A model generated the notes under the pieces. It made no database searches and was not told the origin of the DNA. It saw only the letters and a list, made by a program, of their open reading frames with translations. A stretch of DNA of 64,000 nucleotides. It comes from Verrucomicrobiota bacterium JB022. Its GTDB lineage: Bacteria > Verrucomicrobiota > Verrucomicrobiia > Opitutales > Oceanipulchritudinaceae. The stretch is from the NCBI GenBank assembly GCA_030673845.1, contig JAUTCQ010000013.1, positions 102,001 through 166,000 of the forward strand. Reading direction: 5' to 3'. Shown here one piece after another: positions 58,621 to 64,000 of this stretch (position 1 is the stretch's first letter; each line of letters opens with the position of its first letter). The position numbers and the translations under genes were made by a program.

Positions 58621-59583
58621 TTACGCTTGAGCGGCGGAGCCGGCAAAACGGTGCGTGATGAGCACGACGGCGGATTCCTCCGCCACAAAGGAGAATTTAC
58701 CCGCGTAGGGCAAGAGCGCATTGTCGCCCGCGTTGAGGGCCATTTCGCTCGTCTCGTCGTGCAGGCGGCCGCTGACGACGCTGATGATGCGCGGCTCGTC
58801 CCCGGCGGCAAAGGCCAGGTTGTCGCCGCCGTCCAGCTCGATACGGTCGAGGTGGAATTCCTTGGCCTGGACGAGCTTCGTCACCTTACCCTGGGGCTTG
58901 GTGAGGGTCGGCGAAAAGTCGTTAAAGTCGATCGAGCGCATGCTTTGCTCGACGTGGAGCTGGCGGGGCTTGCCGTCGAGCCCCACGCGGCCCCAGTCGT
59001 AAACGCGGTAGGTGGTGTCGCTGTTTTGCTGGATCTCGAGGATCAGGTTGCCGCCGTCGATGGCGTGCAGGCGGCCGCTGGGCACAAAGAGGGCGTCACC
59101 AGGCTCGGTCTTGAGGCGGCAGACGAGGGGCTCCAGCTCGTCCTTTTTCAGCGCGTCCTCAAACTGTTCGCGCGTCACGCCCGGGTTGAGGCCGGCGAGC
59201 ACCGCGCTGTCGCCCTCGGTCGCCACGACGTACCAGTTTTCGGTCTTGGGCTCGCCCTTCAGCTCATCGGCCACGCTGGCCGGGGGGTGCACCTGCAGAC
59301 TGAGGCGCTCGGCGCAGTCGAGCCACTTGACGAGGATGGGGAAGGGTTGCTCGGCCTTCCAGCCGGGCCCCATGATATCCTGCGGCTGCTCTTCGATCAG
59401 CTGACGCAGCGTCTGGCCGGAGAAAGCGCCGCTGGCCACTTCGGAATTGGCCTCGGGGCGGTCCACGATCTCCCAGCTTTCGCCGATGACACCTGCGGGT
59501 AAGTTGCGCCCGAGCGCGGTCTCGAAGCGGCGGCTGCCCCACACACGCTCCTGGTAGATAGGATTGAAGAGTAGAAAATTCAT
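58621..59583 (-). CDS. manA: Mannose-6-phosphate isomerase, class I
   Basis: Interconverts mannose-6-phosphate and fructose-6-phosphate with zinc. Its 320 residues have the short class I cupin layout. It opens MNFLLFNPIYQERVWGSRRF, with IGESWEIVDRPEANSEV, LSLQVHPPASVADELKGEPK (Gln/His zinc ligands), TENWYVVATEGDSAVLAGLN and VPSGRLHAIDGGNLILEIQQ (His ligand, family signature). An open frame of over 1300 codons runs on upstream, antisense to ftsK; it is spurious and the ATG at 59583 is correct. Confidence 0.94.
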   Translation of the reverse strand: MNFLLFNPIYQERVWGSRRFETALGRNLPAGVIGESWEIVDRPEANSEVASGAFSGQTLRQLIEEQPQDIMGPGWKAEQPFPILVKWLDCAERLSLQVHPPASVADELKGEPKTENWYVVATEGDSAVLAGLNPGVTREQFEDALKKDELEPLVCRLKTEPGDALFVPSGRLHAIDGGNLILEIQQNSDTTYRVYDWGRVGLDGKPRQLHVEQSMRSIDFNDFSPTLTKPQGKVTKLVQAKEFHLDRIELDGGDNLAFAAGDEPRIISVVSGRLHDETSEMALNAGDNALLPYAGKFSFVAEESAVVLITHRFAGSAAQA

Positions 59584-59703
59584 GGTCAGGAGTTTCCGAT
59601 AGCCGGATGAGAGAGATGAAACAGGACTCTGGAGCGTAGCTGCCAATCTGCCCTTGTCAAACCAGCCTCGCCAGCGCATCCTTTGCTGTTTACTGTATTC
59701 GCA

Positions 59704-62574
59704 ATGGCATCCAAAGGAAAGGACAAGGCGAAGCCTTCGCCCAAGTTCAAGCCCCGTGGCGCGCGTCCTCGCCCGCTGGTGGGCGTCGTCTTCCTGATTT
59801 TCGCGCTTTTGGCCCTCGTGGCCTTCGTGGACTATAACCCCGCGCAACTGCCCCGGCAGTTCGATACCCGCAGCGCGGAGACCAACCTCGTCGGCGCCTT
59901 TGGCGTCAACCTCGTCTACTATGCCTACATGCTGGTGGGCCTGGCGGGGTGGTGCGTGCCGGCCTTTTCGCTGTGGCTCTCGTATCTGTTTTTCCGCGGG
60001 CAAGGCTACGTGATCAACCTGCCCAAGGGCTTCAGCATGCCGGTCTTTGCCGTCTGCATGAGCGTTTTTGCCGCGGTGCAGCAGGAGGAAGTCTGGCACG
60101 ACTTCGATCACAACACCTTTCCCTCTGGCTTGGGCGGGATCACCGGCAGCGCCCTGTACCAAGACTTCCTGCGCGACTTTCTGGGCATGGTGGGCACGCT
60201 CGTCGTCTTCGGCGTATTCACGGTCTTCCTCAGCTTCAACCTGTTTTACGACAACGTTTTCAAAGACTTGGGCAGCTCCAGCTTCAAGGGGATGTCTGCC
60301 TGGTGGGCTGAGCGTGAAGCCAAGAGCCGCCAGCGCGCTCAGGAAAAGAAGCAGGCCAAGGAGCGCCTGAAGAAGGAAAAAGGCCGCATCAAGGAGCTGA
60401 AGGCCGAGCTGGCCCAGGAAAAGAAGAAGCTGCGCGCCAGCGAAAAGCAGGCCGAGAAAGCCGTCGCCGCCGCCTCCACCCCGGCCCCGCGCGAAAAGCC
60501 GGCCAAGGTGGAGAAGGAAAAGGTGGTCGCGCCCGTCAACACCGGCGGCTTCAGCCCCCTCAAGGACGACGCGCTGGAGCGCCTGCAGGCCAAGACCGGC
60601 AAGCTCAACGGCGTGACCGACATTCCAGAGCCGGAGCCAGAGGAAAAGCGCGGGCTCTTCGGGCGAAAGAAGAAGGAAGCGCCCAAGGCCGAAGCCTCCC
60701 CCGTCGCCTCCGAGCCGGAGACGCCAATGGACGAGTTCGACGACGCCCTGACGCCTTTTGACGACACCCTCGACCGCGAGCTCGACCCCCGCTCGATGGA
60801 TCCCGAGCGCGCGCTGGAAGCCCTCGACGAGCCGGTCGAGCCCGAGCCGCCCGTGCGCCGCCGCACCCTGCCCCCGATGGAGAGCCCGCAGACCGGTAAC
60901 GACTGGAACCCCTCCGTGCCGCCCCCGCCTGCCGCCATCGAAGAACCGCCGGCGGACAGCCTGCGCATCATCGCCAGCGAGCGCACCCGCCGCGCCAGCG
61001 AGCCGCTGCCCGACCGCAAGGGCGACTACCGCTTCCCGCCGCGCGACCTGTTGACCGAGCCGACTGAGACCGATAACAGCGGCGACACCGAATTTCACCG
61101 CACCACGGCCGACGCTCTCAAGCAGACCCTCGACGAGTTCAACGTGAAGGTAGAGCTGGGCGAGGTGCACGCCGGCCCCGTGATCACCCGCTACGACGTG
61201 CACCCGGCCCCGGGCGTACGCGTGGAGAAGATCCAGAGCCTGGACAAGAACCTTGCGCTCAACCTCAAGGCCCTGTCGGTCCGCATTCTCGCCCCCGTGC
61301 CCGGCAAGGGCTGCGTGGGCGTCGAAGTGCCCAACAAGAACCCGCAGGCCGTCTTCATCCGCGACATCCTCGACAGCGAAGACTGGGCCAAGACCAAGGC
61401 GGAGATCCCGATCGCGCTCGGCAAGGAAGTCAGCGGCAAGCCCCTGATCGCAGACCTGACCAAGATGCCTCACTTGCTCATCGCCGGCTCCACCGGCTCG
61501 GGCAAGACGGTGTGTATCAACGCGATCATCACCTCGCTGCTTTATCGCGCCACGCCGGACGACCTCAAGTTTGTGATGGTCGACCCCAAGATCGTGGAAA
61601 TGCAGGTCTACAACAGCCTGCCGCACATGCTCATCCCGGTCGTGACCGACCCGAAGAAGGTGCCCAACGCGCTCAAATACCTTCTCGGCGAGATGGAACG
61701 CCGCTACCAGATGTTTGCCAGCATCGGCGTGCGTAACATCGCCGGCTTTAACGGCAAGATGGCGAAGGACAAGGCCGAGCGCAAGGAGGCCGAAGCGCGT
61801 GCGGCCGAGATGGACGCCGCCATGAGCCCCGAAGAGCGTGCGGCCCTCTCCAACCGCGACATCTCCGTGCGCCGCGAGCTGGACTTTGAAGACGGTGGCG
61901 AGCTGCCCGAAAAGCTGCCCTACATCGTCTGCATCGTCGACGAGCTGGCCGACCTCATGATGGTGGCCCCGGCCGACATCGAGACCGGCATCGCCCGACT
62001 CGCCCAGCTCGCCCGTGCCGCCGGCATCCACCTGATCCTCGCCACGCAGCGCCCGTCGGTGAACGTCATTACGGGTGTGATCAAGGCCAACCTGCCGAGC
62101 CGGATCGCGTTCAAGGTGGCCTCGAAGGTCGACAGCCGCACCATTCTCGACACCGGCGGCGCCGACCACCTCATCGGCAAAGGCGACATGCTCTTCCTGC
62201 CGCCCGGTAGCGCCGACCTGCTGCGCTCGCAAGGCGCCTTCGTGGGCGACGACGAGATCAACGGCATCGTGGAGTGGATCAAGCAGGAGAACGGCGAGCC
62301 GGAGTTCGACGAAGCCTTCCAGCGCCAGGTGGAAGCCCCGGACGAAGAAGGTGGCGACGACGAGGAAGACGGCGACTTTGGCGACAACCTCACCAACAAG
62401 GCCCTCGGCGTGATCAAGGCCGAGAAAAAGGCCTCCACCTCCATGCTCCAGCGTCGCCTCAAGATCGGCTATACCCGAGCCGCCCGCATCATGGACGAGC
62501 TGGAAGAGAAAGGCTACGTGGGCCCCGACAACGGACCGCCCGTCGGTCGCGAAATCCTTTTCGACGTCGATTAG
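59704..62574 (+). CDS. ftsK: DNA translocase FtsK/SpoIIIE
   Basis: Septal DNA pump that resolves chromosome ends at division. Of 956 residues, the N-terminus has four membrane helices (PLVGVVFLIFALLALVAFVD, YMLVGLAGWCVPAFSLWLSY, MPVFAVCMSVFAAVQ, GMVGTLVVFGVFTVFLSFNL). A Lys/Glu- and Pro-rich linker follows to about residue 450. The RecA-like motor has Walker A LLIAGSTGSGKTVCINAIIT and Walker B VCIVDELADLMMVAPADIET. The C-terminal gamma winged helix is LQRRLKIGYTRAARIMDELE. Seven codons of upstream frame are possible; MASKGKDKAK is preferred. gmk lies downstream, past a hairpin. Confidence 0.96.
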   Translation: MASKGKDKAKPSPKFKPRGARPRPLVGVVFLIFALLALVAFVDYNPAQLPRQFDTRSAETNLVGAFGVNLVYYAYMLVGLAGWCVPAFSLWLSYLFFRGQGYVINLPKGFSMPVFAVCMSVFAAVQQEEVWHDFDHNTFPSGLGGITGSALYQDFLRDFLGMVGTLVVFGVFTVFLSFNLFYDNVFKDLGSSSFKGMSAWWAEREAKSRQRAQEKKQAKERLKKEKGRIKELKAELAQEKKKLRASEKQAEKAVAAASTPAPREKPAKVEKEKVVAPVNTGGFSPLKDDALERLQAKTGKLNGVTDIPEPEPEEKRGLFGRKKKEAPKAEASPVASEPETPMDEFDDALTPFDDTLDRELDPRSMDPERALEALDEPVEPEPPVRRRTLPPMESPQTGNDWNPSVPPPPAAIEEPPADSLRIIASERTRRASEPLPDRKGDYRFPPRDLLTEPTETDNSGDTEFHRTTADALKQTLDEFNVKVELGEVHAGPVITRYDVHPAPGVRVEKIQSLDKNLALNLKALSVRILAPVPGKGCVGVEVPNKNPQAVFIRDILDSEDWAKTKAEIPIALGKEVSGKPLIADLTKMPHLLIAGSTGSGKTVCINAIITSLLYRATPDDLKFVMVDPKIVEMQVYNSLPHMLIPVVTDPKKVPNALKYLLGEMERRYQMFASIGVRNIAGFNGKMAKDKAERKEAEARAAEMDAAMSPEERAALSNRDISVRRELDFEDGGELPEKLPYIVCIVDELADLMMVAPADIETGIARLAQLARAAGIHLILATQRPSVNVITGVIKANLPSRIAFKVASKVDSRTILDTGGADHLIGKGDMLFLPPGSADLLRSQGAFVGDDEINGIVEWIKQENGEPEFDEAFQRQVEAPDEEGGDDEEDGDFGDNLTNKALGVIKAEKKASTSMLQRRLKIGYTRAARIMDELEEKGYVGPDNGPPVGREILFDVD

Positions 62575-62583
62575 ACGAAGCAC

Positions 62584-62618
62584 CCCCTCCCCCACCCCAG
62601 CGGAGGGGTTCTTTTTTG
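62584..62618 (+). terminator. Likely terminator of ftsK
   Basis: CCCCTCC (62584-62590) and GGAGGGG (62602-62608) form a 7-bp stem over an 11-base loop, followed by TTCTTTTTTG. Confidence 0.6.
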
Positions 62619-62705
62619 TCCAAACGATGCGGCAGCAGCCTTCCACGATGTGCTCATGTCGCGCTTTCAGGTTGTGGCGCGGCGCAGGTTCCCTTGAATG
62701 GGGGG

Positions 62706-63296
62706 ATGCCGCGTACCATCATCCTGATCATTTCCGGGCCCGCCGGTTCGGGCAAGACGACGCTCTGCGAAGCCTTGCTCGGGTACTACCCTGACCAGGT
62801 GGAGCGCATCGTCACCACCACTACGCGTGCGCCCCGCGAAGGCGAAATCAACGGGCTCGACTACCACTTCCTGGAGCGCGAGACCTTCCAGAAGCGCGTC
62901 GAGGCGGGCGAGTTCCTCGAATGGGCCGAGATTCACGGCAACCTTTACGGCAGCCAGAAGCGCCACCTCGTCGACAAGCTGCGGTCGGATGTCGACCTGC
63001 TGCTCAATATCGACGTGCAGGGCGCCGCCACCTTCCGTGAGGCCGCCCAGAGCGAGCCCTACCTGTCCGAACGCCTCGTCTCCATCTTCGTCCGCCCCAG
63101 CAGCCTCAGCCAGTTGCGCGACCGCCTGCAAGGCCGGGGCAGCGAAAACCCGGAAACCCTCGCCCGCCGCCTCAAGACCGCCGAAGAGGAAATCCCCCGC
63201 GCGGCCGAGTTCGACTACGTGATCGAAAGCCAGAGCCGTGAAGACGACTTCAACCGGCTCCTGCAATTCTACCACCGGGCCAAAGGTCTGGAGTAG
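62706..63296 (+). CDS. gmk: Guanylate kinase
   Basis: Phosphorylates GMP to GDP. The 196 residues start RTIILIISGPAGSGKTTLCE (P-loop), followed by VTTTTRAPREGEINGLDYHF and FLEWAEIHGNLYGSQKRHL, the guanylate kinase signature region, and DLLLNIDVQGAATFREAAQS. The ATG at 62706 is used; a TTG four codons earlier is possible. It lies 131 bp after ftsK with a hairpin between, so it may have its own promoter. Confidence 0.96.
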   Translation: MPRTIILIISGPAGSGKTTLCEALLGYYPDQVERIVTTTTRAPREGEINGLDYHFLERETFQKRVEAGEFLEWAEIHGNLYGSQKRHLVDKLRSDVDLLLNIDVQGAATFREAAQSEPYLSERLVSIFVRPSSLSQLRDRLQGRGSENPETLARRLKTAEEEIPRAAEFDYVIESQSREDDFNRLLQFYHRAKGLE

Positions 63297-63301
63297 GCAT
63301 G

Positions 63302-63328
63302 AAAAAACCTGCCCCAAGACGGGACAGG
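63302..63328 (-). terminator. Terminator of the PEP-CTERM gene
   Basis: Arms CCTGCCCC (63308-63315) and GGGACAGG (63321-63328) pair over eight bases with one G-T wobble on the minus transcript, followed by six T residues. Confidence 0.75.
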
Positions 63329-63360
63329 CGTTCAGGCAAAGGCTGCTGCAAAACCGACCT

Positions 63361-63939
63361 TTACGCGCGACGGCGGCGCCACGCGGCAAAGCCGAGGGCA
63401 GCCACGCCACCCAGCAGGGCATAGGTTGTGGGCTCGGGTACGACCGGGGCAGGATTGCCCACCGTCAAGATGATCGAATCCGTGTTTTCGCCGGAGCCGA
63501 AGGTCCAGGTGTAGACGCCTTCGCTGAGGCCGATATCGGCAAACGCAGCGTCGGGAAAAGTCGTCGAGCCGGAGAGCGGAGCGCCGGAAGTGTAACCGAC
63601 GGGCACCACCAGCCGGTTCGAATCGAGCATAATCCCAAAGTGATCGCCTGTGCCATAAGGGTTGGCGATCACGCTACCGGCACCGAAGGAAGGACCACTC
63701 ACCACCGTGTAATAATCGAACAACGTGGCTGGTCCCAAAATCAGCCAACCCCAGTCCGGGTAAATGACGCCGGAAACGCTGCTCGGCGAGCTGCCGGAAG
63801 ATACCGCCCCCGTAAGGTCGATGCTGCCGGAGCCTACGAGCAGGATGTCGCCATCGACCTCCTGCGCATTGAAGTAGATGATCGCGTGCGCGGCAGGCGA
63901 GAGCAACGCCGCCAAAAGAAGAGAGATAGAGTGCCTCAT
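63361..63939 (-). CDS. PEP-CTERM sorting domain protein
   Basis: A 192-residue exported protein. The signal peptide is RHSISLLLAALLSPAAHA. The central part is a Ser/Gly-rich beta domain without recognisable catalytic motifs. The C-terminus is a textbook PEP-CTERM sorting signal: VPEPTTYALLGGVAALGFAA followed by WRRRRA. An exosortase (EpsH type), encoded elsewhere, should recognise it and fix the protein at the envelope or in an exopolysaccharide matrix. It is a single gene with its own terminator, starting close to the window edge. Confidence 0.9.
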   Translation of the reverse strand: MRHSISLLLAALLSPAAHAIIYFNAQEVDGDILLVGSGSIDLTGAVSSGSSPSSVSGVIYPDWGWLILGPATLFDYYTVVSGPSFGAGSVIANPYGTGDHFGIMLDSNRLVVPVGYTSGAPLSGSTTFPDAAFADIGLSEGVYTWTFGSGENTDSIILTVGNPAPVVPEPTTYALLGGVAALGFAAWRRRRA

Positions 63940-64000
63940 GATTAGGTGGAGAAATCCTCCATACCAGAAGCCCTAACCCTGTCTACACTCTTCTCTCGCT

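Noticed and set aside
58621-62646. A continuous minus-strand frame of over 1300 codons running through ftsK into manA
   Set aside because: Only its last 320 codons are manA. The rest is antisense to ftsK and reads as repetitive Val/Gly/His/Arg-rich sequence, an effect of high GC codon usage.

Overview
The window is about 64 kb of GC-rich bacterial chromosome. It is densely coded on both strands and has no rRNA, tRNA, CRISPR array, prophage or insertion sequence that I can see. The gene content suggests a Verrucomicrobiota bacterium, probably of the Opitutae lineage. This is an inference from four things: a PEP-CTERM protein (63361-63939), an OmcB-like DUF11 cysteine protein typical of the PVC group (24745-26319), a Gld-type ABC/DUF4340 operon, and dispersed 'CCGCAGATGGACGCAGAT' and 'CACGCCAAG..' repeats. 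Almost all genes are housekeeping; the interest lies in the intergenic and accessory pieces.

Layout. 1-4239 (+): the end of a glycoside-hydrolase-like gene, a metallophosphoesterase, a Rnk/GreB-like protein and an ATP-dependent DNA ligase of the cisplatin-damage-response type. 4245-13946 (-): a DUF3108 protein, glycogen phosphorylase, a very large hybrid histidine kinase with a His-rich periplasmic loop, and MutL with a degenerate endonuclease motif. 14115-14254: a hairpin, a 21-codon membrane-peptide gene and a terminator, a compact unit not described to my knowledge. 14377-23133 (+): a YyaL-type thioredoxin-domain protein, then a TetR-regulated tripartite RND efflux operon. 23243-30195 (-): argH, the OmcB-like lipoprotein and sdhCAB.

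30656-41382: a coiled-coil membrane protein of unknown function, an aldo/keto reductase, pyrG, two toxin-antitoxin pairs (one with a toxin that appears internally deleted), a conserved hypothetical protein, a PfkB kinase, proA, nadC and birA. 41482-49387 (+): an operon with ABC ATPase, permease, GldG-like protein, DUF4340 protein and a large AsmA-like protein, so transport energy and a possible lipid-bridge protein are encoded together. 49477-53251 (+): accB, accC, an Asp23/Gls24 protein and its AmaP-like membrane anchor, and thiE. birA, lying upstream, makes the ligase that biotinylates AccB.

53252-53650 is a non-coding, convergent intergenic region with five tandem short hairpins of matched geometry but different sequence; it is the most unusual structure in the window. 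53651-59583 (-): prmA, a vapBC pair, purN, dnaJ, grpE, an AsmA-like protein and manA. 59704-63296 (+): ftsK and gmk. 63361-63939 (-): the PEP-CTERM protein.

Most genes sit in short same-strand operons ended by clear hairpin-plus-T-run terminators. Where a longer open frame exists, starts were placed by family alignment and, where possible, by a ribosome binding site.
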